DNA of 5,691 bases. Origin: Syntrophaceae bacterium. Lineage in GTDB: Bacteria; Desulfobacterota; SM23-61. Location: NCBI GenBank assembly GCA_003154025.1, contig PMCE01000535.1, positions 1 to 5,691 of the forward strand. Direction: 5' to 3'. This document shows positions 1 through 5,590 of the stretch, piece after piece. Position numbers and translations under genes: made by a program. How positions within the stretch are numbered: position 1 is the first letter of the stretch; each line of letters begins with the position of its first letter. A model generated the notes under the pieces. The model had not been told where the DNA came from. It worked only from the letters and a program-made list of their open reading frames with translations, and ran no database searches.

Positions 1-487
1 AGCCGATGGGCAGCAATTGGAAGGTGCCGTCGCCATTGCCCAGCAGGATGCGGAGGCTGCTGCCGATAAACACCCAGACACCCAGATCGGCTTTGCCATC
101 CCCGTTGAAGTCCGCCACCGCCACAGATGTTGGCGTTGTTCCTGCCAGGAAAGGGCTGCCCGGAGCCGCCGTGAACCCGCCCGTTCCGTCGCCCAGCAGC
201 ACCGTTACCGCGCCGCTGCCCCGATTTGCGTCGGGATCTGCGGTGGCGAGGTCCGGTTTGCCATCTCCGTTGAAATCTCCAACCGCCACGGATTTGGGCT
301 CCTTCCCGGTCGCATAACTCACCGCAGGATGAAATGTCCCGTCTCCTTTTCCTTTGATGATCGAAATGCTATCGCTTAAAAGGTCCGCAATTGCAAGGTC
401 CGGTTTGCCGTCGCCATTGAGGTCTCCAACCGCCACGGACTGCGGATTGATTCCAGCTGTATAGCTCAATCGATTATTGGCTGAAAG
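1..487 (-). pseudogene. VCBS/FG-GAP repeat protein fragment, 5'-truncated, running off the left edge
   Basis: Reading the minus strand from 487 to 1 gives about 162 codons without a stop. The peptide contains three repeats with the calcium-loop signature D-x-N-G-D-G-K-x-D-L: DLNGDGKPDL (repeat starting near 436), DFNGDGKPDL (near 289) and DFNGDGKADL (near 124). They are spaced 49 and 55 codons apart and are followed by linkers such as GKGDGTF, LLGDGTGGF and LLGNGDGTF. This is the VCBS/FG-GAP family, which forms beta-propeller blades in secreted or surface proteins. No ATG, signal peptide or ribosome site precedes the repeats: a TAG at 488-490 closes the frame upstream and only a TTG lies near the beginning. 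Just upstream, in another frame, a CSFQP stretch resembles the end of a preceding repeat, which suggests an indel rather than a true gene start. I call it a broken gene. The downstream part lies outside the window, so it could still be a long gene with a single frameshift. Confidence 0.72.
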
Positions 488-512
488 CTACATCTTTTTG
501 CAATGTCAGTCA

Positions 513-532
513 ATCACCTCTTATCACCTCTT
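513..532. repeat. perfect 10-bp tandem duplication at the remnant junction
   Basis: The unit ATCACCTCTT occurs twice back to back (513-522 and 523-532). It sits between the truncated VCBS fragment and the end of the decayed hydrolase. On the minus strand the unit reads AAGAGGTGAT, one base short of a full Shine-Dalgarno sequence, but no usable start codon follows it. It may be a slippage product or a scar of the event that joined the two remnants. Confidence 0.6.
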
Positions 533-1000
533 ACAGGAAATAATTTCTCTATTTCCTCGCCGTCCTTCTTTAATCTTACCGACCGCCCCTGATGCCCCGG
601 CGTGTGGCCGAGGAGCGGGATGACGACCAAACTCCCCTCGCCGTAGATATGGAAAGAAGCTTCTATCTCCCGATAGGTGAGGAAATGGTCCCAATCTTTG
701 CGGAAATGCCCTTTCCCTTCATTTCCCCGCTTGCTCGCGAACTCCAGCTCCAATCTGAAAATAAGAAAGGTGTGCTGGGGGAAAAATTGATTCCCCCCGG
801 CATGGTCGAAATGGGGGGGGAAATCCCCCACGTCGAATGTCTTGAGGTCGGAGATCGACTTTCTCCAGCCGAGAGAACTCCCGATTTTTCATCTCCCAGA
901 AGTTCGAAAGCCTTGGCCGGCCCGTCCCACCGGGCGGTGGCGTCCTGAAAGACGCCGGGGTGAGGCCCGGTGTTGAAGAGGACGTTTCCCCGGGACGAAA
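514..1000 (-). pseudogene. decayed metallo-beta-lactamase-fold hydrolase (AHL-lactonase-like), frameshifted and truncated
   Basis: Three minus-strand frames together give a recognisable MBL-fold hydrolase. About 992-870 encodes NVLFNTGPHPGVFQDATARW followed by an AKAFELL stretch, like the start of lactonase-type MBL proteins (usually ILFDTG). A frame change near 868-877 leads to SRLEKVDLRPQDIR. A second change at about 811-832, beside a run of eight G, leads to HFDHAGGNQFFP, then LVVIPLLGHTPGHQG (about 624-586), ending at a TGA at 514-516. In the H-x-H-x-D-H metal site the first His is lost (PPHFDH), while the HTPGH loop survives. The final residues after DGEEI no longer look like the family, and the C-terminal metal ligands are absent. 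The N-terminal strands before NVLFNTG are also missing. Family members cleave lactones or related esters using two zinc ions; this copy cannot be functional as read. Sequencing indels are an alternative for the frameshifts but not for the truncations. The 491-1035 stretch holds no other gene that I can see. Confidence 0.75.
535..557. repeat. 8-bp inverted repeat with 7-nt loop
   Basis: AGGAAATA (535-542) and TATTTCCT (550-557) are perfect reverse complements separated by seven bases. The structure is AT-rich and lies where the recognisable hydrolase sequence stops, directly beside the 10-bp tandem repeat. There is no adjacent T-run convincing enough to call a terminator on either strand. A deletion endpoint or a small element scar is possible. 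Chance is also possible at this length. Confidence 0.45.
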
Positions 1001-1035
1001 GGGGGGGTTCCCAATTTGACCCCCGCAGATTTTTC

Positions 1036-1065
1036 TTGACATTTTTTTAGCCCCTTTCATAGAAT
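1036..1065 (+). promoter_or_regulatory. sigma70-type promoter of the LacI-family regulator
   Basis: A perfect -35 box TTGACA (1036-1041) and a five-of-six -10 box TAGAAT (1060-1065) are separated by 18 bp. Transcription would start near 1072, only about 13 bases before the ATG at 1085, so the leader is very short. The predicted start point falls inside the palindromic operator candidate, which fits repression by a bound regulator. Strength and exact start are inferred from consensus only. Confidence 0.65.
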
Positions 1066-1083
1066 TGCTTTAACGATAAAGCA
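1066..1083. promoter_or_regulatory. candidate LacI-family operator, 18-bp near-palindrome with central CG
   Basis: TGCTTTAACGATAAAGCA pairs with its own reverse complement at eight of nine positions; only the pair 1073/1076 fails. The centre is CG (1074-1075), as is typical of LacI-family operators, which the hinge helices bend at a central CpG. It begins right after the -10 box, covers the predicted transcription start and the ribosome-binding region, and ends one base before the start codon. Binding by the adjacent regulator would give autoregulation. A related copy lies at 2168-2185. Confidence 0.68.
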
Positions 1084-1084
1084 G

Positions 1085-2158
1085 ATGACTAAGAAACCAA
1101 CCATCAAGGACATCGCCAGGGCGGCCAAAGTCTCGACCACCGCCGTTTCCATGGCCCTCAACAACCGGCCCCGGATCGGGCCCGAAACCCGGGAACGGAT
1201 CCTCCGGATCGTCAAAGAGTTGAATTACCGTCCCAATATCGTGGCCCGCAGCTTGGTCAGCCGGAGGAGTCAGACCATCGGTTTGATCATCACCACGATC
1301 CTGAACCCCTTTTACCCCGAATTGGCCAAGGGGATCGAGGATAAGGCCCTGGAGCTGGGCTACAGCATCATTCTCTGCAGCACCAACCAGGACCTGGCGC
1401 TGGAGAAGTACCATATCGAGAACCTTCGCAGCAAAGGAGTGGACGGCTTTATTTTTTCTTCCGTGAAGATCAAAGATCCGAACATCTACGCGCTCTTCGA
1501 GGAACGATTCCCCTTCATCCTGGTGAACCGGAGGATTCACGATCCTTCCCTGGACAAAAAGATCGACTATGTGGTCCTGGACAATTCCTCCGGAGCTTAT
1601 CAGGCCATGGAGCACCTCTACAACCTCGGCCATCACCGCATTGGAATCCTGGCCGGGCCCCTGAATACTTCCACGGCGGCGGAGAGAACCGAGGGGGCCA
1701 AGCGCTTCCTGAAAAAAAACCGGATCGGATGGGACCCCGGCCTGCTGATCGTATGCCACTACTCCAAAGAAAAAGCCTATGAGGCGGCCCGAAAACTCCT
1801 TGCCCAGAAACATCCGCCCACGGCGATCTTTGCCGAAAACGATTATATGGCCCTGGGTGCCCGGGACGCCATTCTGGATGCGGGTTTGAAGCTCCCGGAA
1901 GATATGGCCCTGGTGGGATTCGACGACATCGCCGAAACCGCCCTCAAAGGAGTGGAGATCACCACGATCAGCCAGAAGAAATACGATATGGGGACATTGG
2001 CGGTCAAGGTCCTGATCGATAAGATCGAACAGGGATCGCTGCGGATGGCCAACCAGATCATCCTGGAGCCGGAGCTGGTGATCCGCGCCTCCTGCGGATA
2101 CCGGCTGCGGGAGGAGGTTTCTTCCCGCAGCGGCCGGCGGTCCGGGAAAGCCCATTGA
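1085..2158 (+). CDS. LacI-family transcriptional regulator
   Basis: A 357-residue DNA-binding repressor-type protein. Residues 5-26 form the LacI helix-turn-helix (TIKDIARAAKVSTTAVSMAL). Residues 48-60 (YRPNIVARSLVSR) are the hinge region that inserts into the operator centre. From about residue 64 to 338 runs a periplasmic-binding-protein-like effector domain, with NPFYPEL near 74, GVDGFIFSS near 118, a RTEGAKRF stretch near 201, END-YMALGARDA near 251 and LVGFDD at 276-281. The usual family ending LVIRASC (332-338) is followed by an extra, basic and serine-rich tail of about 19 residues, making the protein slightly long. The ATG at 1085 gives the canonical family N-terminus; the ribosome site is weak (AAAG). 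The gene is intact and lies head-on to the liv-type operon in the same direction, 159 bases upstream of the binding-protein gene. Most studied relatives sense sugars or nucleosides; the effector here is unknown. Family assignment is firm, target genes are inferred from position and shared operator-like sites. Confidence 0.95.
   Translation: MTKKPTIKDIARAAKVSTTAVSMALNNRPRIGPETRERILRIVKELNYRPNIVARSLVSRRSQTIGLIITTILNPFYPELAKGIEDKALELGYSIILCSTNQDLALEKYHIENLRSKGVDGFIFSSVKIKDPNIYALFEERFPFILVNRRIHDPSLDKKIDYVVLDNSSGAYQAMEHLYNLGHHRIGILAGPLNTSTAAERTEGAKRFLKKNRIGWDPGLLIVCHYSKEKAYEAARKLLAQKHPPTAIFAENDYMALGARDAILDAGLKLPEDMALVGFDDIAETALKGVEITTISQKKYDMGTLAVKVLIDKIEQGSLRMANQIILEPELVIRASCGYRLREEVSSRSGRRSGKAH
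2104..2131 (+). other. strong hairpin inside the 3' end of the regulator gene
   Basis: GCTGCGGGAGGA (2104-2115) can pair with TCTTCCCGCAGC (2120-2131) over 12 bp with one G-U pair, leaving a GGTT tetraloop. It is coded within the extra C-terminal tail of the regulator. No T-run follows, so it is not a standard intrinsic terminator. It could stabilise the upstream message, pause polymerase, or be a by-product of GC-rich coding. A role in separating regulator and operon expression is inference. Confidence 0.55.
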
Positions 2159-2167
2159 GGTCAGGGG

Positions 2168-2185
2168 TGCTTTAACGGTTAACAC
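2168..2185. promoter_or_regulatory. second operator-like site upstream of the transporter operon
   Basis: The site shares its first ten bases, TGCTTTAACG, exactly with the candidate operator at 1066-1083, and 13 of 18 positions overall, including the central CG. Its right half is less symmetric (four of nine pairs), although TTAAC-G-GTTAA (2172-2182) forms a small perfect inverted repeat of its own. It lies ten bases after the regulator's stop codon and 133 bases before the binding-protein start. I see no convincing -35/-10 pair beside it (TTGAGG at 2155-2160 has no good partner), so it could act as a roadblock, an auxiliary operator, or part of an unrecognised promoter. Confidence 0.5.
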
Positions 2186-2256
2186 GATGGCATGAATCAG
2201 AAGCGGGGGCGAATCGTTCGGACCCTCTGCGAACCGGAGTCCCCGGGAATACTTGG

Positions 2257-2267
2257 AAGGAGGTGAT
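2257..2267 (+). other. orphan extended Shine-Dalgarno sequence in the operon leader
   Basis: AAGGAGGTGAT is an 11-base perfect complement of the conserved 16S rRNA 3' end. The only ATG nearby (2266-2268) overlaps it and is too close to be served, and it opens a frame with no recognisable protein. The gene downstream has its own site (AGGAG at 2304-2308, nine bases before ATG 2318). It may be a ribosome standby site or a relic of a lost start. Confidence 0.4.
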
Positions 2268-2317
2268 GTTCTCCCGTCCGTTCGTTTTTCAAAATTTTCT
2301 GAAAGGAGAAGATTCAA

Positions 2318-3553
2318 ATGAAGAAGAGGAACAAGGGAAGTTTTTCGTGGGTCGTTCTTTTCCTGGTTGCGGGACTCGCGCTGGGTCTGACGGGTCCCCA
2401 AGCCTATGCCCAGAGTAAGGAACCCATTAAGATCGGGGTGGTCAGCCCGGTTTCCGGGAACTACGCGGACCACGGGCTGCTGGAAAGAATCGGCATGGAG
2501 ATGGCTCTGGAGGATTATGGCCAGAAGGTCCTGGGCCGCCCGGTAACCCTGGTCGTGGCCGATGATGAGACCAACCCGGACGTGGCCGCCCGCCGGGCCC
2601 GCCGCCTGGCGGAGGTCGACGGGGTGAAATTCCTCATGGGGGGAGTGTCCACTTCCACCGCCCTGTCCGTGGGGGCCGTGGCGGAGGAGAAGAAGATTCT
2701 CTACATCGCCACCAACCAGAACGGCGACCAGGTCACGGGCGAATCGGCCCGCCACTACGTCTTCCGCACCCCGCCGGACATGGCCATCCTGGTCCGGGCC
2801 GGCGCCAAATATGTGGCCGACAACCTGGGAAAGAAGTGGTTTTTCCTCACCCATGATTATTCCTGGGGGCATTCCGGGACGAAATGGGCCCGGAACATGC
2901 TCGGCAAGGTGGGAGCCTCCGAGGTGGGGGAGATCAAGGTCCCCATGGGGAACCGGGATTTCAGCTCCCAGCTCCTCACCATCCGCAATTCAGGAGCCGA
3001 CGTCCTGGTGATCACCCTGGCCGGCTTTGATAATGTGGCTCTCCTCAAGCAGATGAACGAGCTGAAGCTGTATGACAAGATGAAGGTTTGGTATACCCTC
3101 ATGGACCTGGTCGACATGTATGCCGTCCCCGTCGAGGACCGTCAGGCCTTTATCTGCGCGGAGACCTACTACCGGGCTTCCCCGGAGATGGAGAAGCTGA
3201 ACGAACGGTACATGAAGAAATACCCCAAGCTGGCTTCCCCGGTCCTGGACACGGGGACGTATAACGGGTGGCTTTCCATCAAGATGCTCTTTGAGGCCAT
3301 CAAGAAGGCCGGAACCGCAGATGACGTGGAAAAGGTCATCTGCGCCATGGAAGGCCTGACGATCAAGGATAACGCCCGGAAGACCCCTTCCACCGTGCGG
3401 GCGTGGGACCACCAACTCCTCACCGAGGTGGTCGTTGGCAAGGTCAACCCGGTGAAGGGGAACGACATCCTGGAAATCAAGGCCCTGGTTCCGGCGGAAG
3501 GCGTCGCCCGCACCAAGGAGGAAAACCCGATCAACGTGGGCTGCAAGAAATAA
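2318..3553 (+). CDS. ABC transporter substrate-binding protein, LivJ/HAAT type (Peripla_BP_6)
   Basis: A 411-residue secreted binding protein of the branched-chain amino acid (HAAT) class. Residues 1-31 are a signal peptide: basic MKKRNK, a hydrophobic core (about 10-25), and an AYA-Q cleavage site after residue 31. There is no lipobox cysteine, so the mature protein of about 380 residues should be soluble in the periplasm. The first lobe starts with IKIGVVSPVSGNYA (37-50) and continues with GRPVTLVVADDETNPDVA (73-90). The ligand-contact loop GGVSTSTALSVGAVAEE is at 108-124. DYSWGHSG (180-187) and a late RAWDHQ (361-366) are further family hallmarks. Family members bind leucine-type amino acids, but also amides, urea, short-chain or aromatic acids; NQNGDQVTG (133-141) replaces the usual serine/alanine-rich strand, so the ligand should not be assumed to be leucine. 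AGGAG at 2304-2308 supports the ATG. It is the first gene of the transporter operon, downstream of the LacI-type regulator, and is followed by a hairpin before the permeases. Confidence 0.93.
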   Translation: MKKRNKGSFSWVVLFLVAGLALGLTGPQAYAQSKEPIKIGVVSPVSGNYADHGLLERIGMEMALEDYGQKVLGRPVTLVVADDETNPDVAARRARRLAEVDGVKFLMGGVSTSTALSVGAVAEEKKILYIATNQNGDQVTGESARHYVFRTPPDMAILVRAGAKYVADNLGKKWFFLTHDYSWGHSGTKWARNMLGKVGASEVGEIKVPMGNRDFSSQLLTIRNSGADVLVITLAGFDNVALLKQMNELKLYDKMKVWYTLMDLVDMYAVPVEDRQAFICAETYYRASPEMEKLNERYMKKYPKLASPVLDTGTYNGWLSIKMLFEAIKKAGTADDVEKVICAMEGLTIKDNARKTPSTVRAWDHQLLTEVVVGKVNPVKGNDILEIKALVPAEGVARTKEENPINVGCKK

Positions 3554-3569
3554 CCCCCGCGAGAGAAGA

Positions 3570-3619
3570 CGCCCTGGGGCGCTTTATCCGCTCCCCAGGG
3601 CGCTGAGTTTTATTTTCTT
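3570..3619 (+). terminator. hairpin with T-rich tail between binding-protein and permease genes (probable leaky terminator)
   Basis: CGCCCTGGGG (3570-3579) and CCCCAGGGCG (3593-3602) form a perfect 10-bp stem around a 13-base loop. After five bases comes a T-rich run (TTTTATTTTCTT, 3608-3619). The tract is interrupted and offset from the stem, so termination is likely partial. The position, right after a binding-protein gene and before the permeases of the same operon, fits the common arrangement in which binding protein is made in excess over membrane subunits. It may also protect the upstream message from 3' decay. Confidence 0.65.
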
Positions 3620-3648
3620 GAATTTCTGCGGTCAGGAAGGATAGCAAC

Positions 3649-4518
3649 ATGGGAATTTTAATCCTGTCCCTTTTTCTGAACGGCATCGGGTTGGGACTGG
3701 TGTACGCCGCCGTGGCCATCGGGTTCAGCCTGGTCCTGGGGGTTTCCGGGGTCATCAACTTTTCCCACGGGATCATGTATGCCTTCGGCGCGTACTTTTT
3801 CTGGATCCTTTACGGGAAGATCGGGTTTTGGGCTTCCGTCGCCATCGCGCCGGTCTTGGTCGCGGTGATCGGTTTCATCATCGAGAGAGTCCTGATCCGC
3901 CGGGTCTACGGGCTGGACCCCCTCTTCGGCCTGCTCATCACCCTGGGATTTTCCATGGCCATGGAAGAATTGATCCGCATGATCTTCGGGCCGGCGGCCT
4001 ACTCGGTCAGCGCCCCTTCCTTCGCCAAGGGGGTCTTTATCCTGGGGGACTTCGCCTACCCTTACTACCGGATTTTCATCGCCCTTTTCGCGGCGGTCAT
4101 GCTGGCCGCGGTGTGGCTCCTGGTGGAGCGGACCGACTTCGGAGCGGTGGTGAAAGCCGGGATGTTCAACAGCGAGATGGTGGGTGCCCTGGGCAACAAC
4201 CTGACGCTGCTGCGGACTTCGGTCTTCGTCATCGGCGCCGCCCTGGCGGGACTCTCGGCCATCATTGCCGCCCCGATCTGGTCGATCAAATCCCAGATGG
4301 GGACCCTGATCCTGATGCCCTCTTTTCTCATCGTCCTGATGGGCGGTCTGGGAAGTATCCCGGGGACGATCATCGGGGGACTGCTCGTGGGCGTGTCGAC
4401 CGCCCTGGCGACCCTCGTCATCCCCCGGTTTGTGGACATCATTCCGTATCTCCTCATGGGATTCATCATCTACTTCCGGCCCCGAGGGCTCTTCGGGGAA
4501 CAGAACATCGTGGAATGA
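3649..4518 (+). CDS. livH: ABC transporter permease, LivH type
   Basis: A 289-residue inner-membrane permease with about eight hydrophobic segments (roughly 5-30, 42-56, 60-80, 92-113, 138-159, 189-211, 219-233 and 236-275 in parts). Family landmarks are GFSLVLGVSGVINFSHG (25-41), the LivH signature near the end of the first segment, and LLITLGFSMAMEELIR (95-110). The cytoplasmic coupling loop RTDFGAVVKAG...ALGNN (161-184) contacts the ATPase, and GAALAGLSAII (196-206), LMGGLGSIPGTIIGG (230-244) and a FRPRGLFGE end (276-284) follow. The coupling loop has GMFNSEM where relatives often carry an RA-x-QD-x-EMA pattern, a mild variation. GGAAGG at 3636-3641 lies upstream of the ATG. The gene pairs with the LivM-type permease 31 bases downstream to form the channel of a high-affinity uptake system energised by LivG and presumably LivF. 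Symbol given by family; substrate is not established. Confidence 0.92.
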   Translation: MGILILSLFLNGIGLGLVYAAVAIGFSLVLGVSGVINFSHGIMYAFGAYFFWILYGKIGFWASVAIAPVLVAVIGFIIERVLIRRVYGLDPLFGLLITLGFSMAMEELIRMIFGPAAYSVSAPSFAKGVFILGDFAYPYYRIFIALFAAVMLAAVWLLVERTDFGAVVKAGMFNSEMVGALGNNLTLLRTSVFVIGAALAGLSAIIAAPIWSIKSQMGTLILMPSFLIVLMGGLGSIPGTIIGGLLVGVSTALATLVIPRFVDIIPYLLMGFIIYFRPRGLFGEQNIVE

Positions 4519-4549
4519 TGCCGGAACGGAGCACAAAGGAAATGGGGCT

Positions 4550-5479
4550 ATGAAAAAGTTCATAAAAGATCCGTACCTCTGGATTCTCCTGGTCTTCCTC
4601 TTTTATCCCCTCTATCCCTACCTGGGCAATTTTACTTCCCTGGGGACAGAACTCTTAATCTGGTTTATCTTCACCCTGAGCTTTAACCTCTGCCTGGGCT
4701 ACACCGGGCTTCCTTCCTTCGGGCACGGGGCCTTCTACGGGATCGGGACCTATGGTGCAGCCCTGGCTTTCCTCCACCTCTTCCACAAGGGGGGGTTCTT
4801 TGTTCCCATCGTCCTCGGTGGCCTGATGGGAGCGGTTTTCGCCGGCTTTCTCGGTTACCTCATCCGCAACAAAAAGGGCGTGTACTTCGCCATGCTGACC
4901 GTGGCTTTCACCCAGGTCCTCTATTTCATCTGCTGGAGGTGGGATGAGGTCACAGGCGGGGAGGCGGGCCTCAAGGGGATCGCCCGGTCATCCTTCCTGG
5001 GGATCGATATGACCAACCCCCTTTATTTTTACTATTTCGTGCTCTTCCTCTTCATGGTGTGCGCCCTGGTGATCCGGCGCATCGCCAACTCTTCCTTCGG
5101 CCAGTCCCTCCTGGCCATCAAGCAGAACCCGGTGCGCGCGGAGTACCTCGGGTATAATACCGGGTTTTACAAATTCTCGGTTTACACGATTTCCGGCTTC
5201 TTTGCCGGGTTGGGTGGGGCGCTCTACTGTTTTCTCACCCAATCCGCCTTTGCCTCCGTCCTGGACTGGACGAAGTCGGGAGACGTGGTCATCGCCACCC
5301 TGCTGGGGGGAGGAACGGTGAGCTTTTACGGCCCCATCGTGGGGAGCGTGATCTTTGTGCTCGCCCAGGAATTGCTGAGCGCTTTCTGGGATCACTGGGT
5401 CCTGCTCTACGGGCTTTCTTTCGTCATTATCATCCTGGCCCTGCCCACGGGGCTGATGGGGATCGTGAAGCGGAAATAG
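4550..5479 (+). CDS. livM: ABC transporter permease, LivM type
   Basis: A 309-residue inner-membrane permease, the partner of the LivH-type subunit. After a short basic N-terminus (MKKFIKDPYL) it has several hydrophobic segments. The LivM hallmark LCLGYTGLPSFGHGAFYGIG is at 47-66, followed by VYFAMLTVAFTQVLY (111-125) and an extracytoplasmic stretch with TGGEAGLKGI (135-144). The coupling loop SSFGQSLLAIKQNPVRAEYLGYN (181-203) has the typical family pattern for ATPase contact, and then come SGFFAGLGGALY (215-226) and LLGGGTVSFYGPIVGS (251-266). The length is normal and there is no fused ATPase domain. The frame is open further upstream to an ATG at 4430, but that start would overlap livH by 89 bases and add 40 residues unlike the family. 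The ATG at 4550, with AGGA at 4537-4540 nine bases before it, gives the expected N-terminus. Confidence 0.92.
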   Translation: MKKFIKDPYLWILLVFLFYPLYPYLGNFTSLGTELLIWFIFTLSFNLCLGYTGLPSFGHGAFYGIGTYGAALAFLHLFHKGGFFVPIVLGGLMGAVFAGFLGYLIRNKKGVYFAMLTVAFTQVLYFICWRWDEVTGGEAGLKGIARSSFLGIDMTNPLYFYYFVLFLFMVCALVIRRIANSSFGQSLLAIKQNPVRAEYLGYNTGFYKFSVYTISGFFAGLGGALYCFLTQSAFASVLDWTKSGDVVIATLLGGGTVSFYGPIVGSVIFVLAQELLSAFWDHWVLLYGLSFVIIILALPTGLMGIVKRK

Positions 5480-5590
5480 ACGGGTGAAAAGGGGCGGAGG
5501 GGATTCGGGAGGGTCGGGAACCAGGAGAATTTTTCATCCCCGGCCGAGAGATGGTCCGTACGTCTTCCCCCGCGATGAAGGAGTCAGGAG

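Noticed and set aside
6..379. Two overlapping plus-strand open frames at the left edge
   Set aside because: Both lie opposite the VCBS repeats, which give a clear family signature on the minus strand. The plus-strand peptides are only repetitive reflections of it.
592..948. 118-codon plus-strand open frame
   Set aside because: It overlaps the hydrolase remnant and resembles no family. The minus strand explains the sequence better.
1070..2872. 600-codon open frame on the minus strand opposite the regulator and binding-protein genes
   Set aside because: It covers a well-recognised LacI-type gene, the operon leader and part of a binding-protein gene. Its peptide is rich in Gly, Asp, His and Gln without any domain, as expected for an antisense shadow of GC-rich coding DNA.
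3581..3588. GCTTTATC inside the hairpin loop, identical to one half of the candidate operator
   Set aside because: A single 8-base half-site without a symmetric partner is weak. The loop position makes an RNA role or chance more likely than regulator binding.
4430..4549. Upstream extension of the LivM-type frame to an ATG at 4430
   Set aside because: It would overlap livH by 89 bases and add 40 residues unlike the family. The ATG at 4550 has a good ribosome site and gives the usual N-terminus.
3658..4563. 301-codon open frame on the minus strand opposite the LivH-type gene
   Set aside because: The peptide is extremely polar (runs of Asp, His, Gln, Arg), the mirror image of membrane-protein codons. 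No start context or family resemblance.
5480..5590. Gap between livM and livG examined for a small gene, terminator or promoter
   Set aside because: No open frame with a ribosome site, no strong hairpin plus T-run and no clear promoter boxes were seen; only the livG ribosome site is supported.
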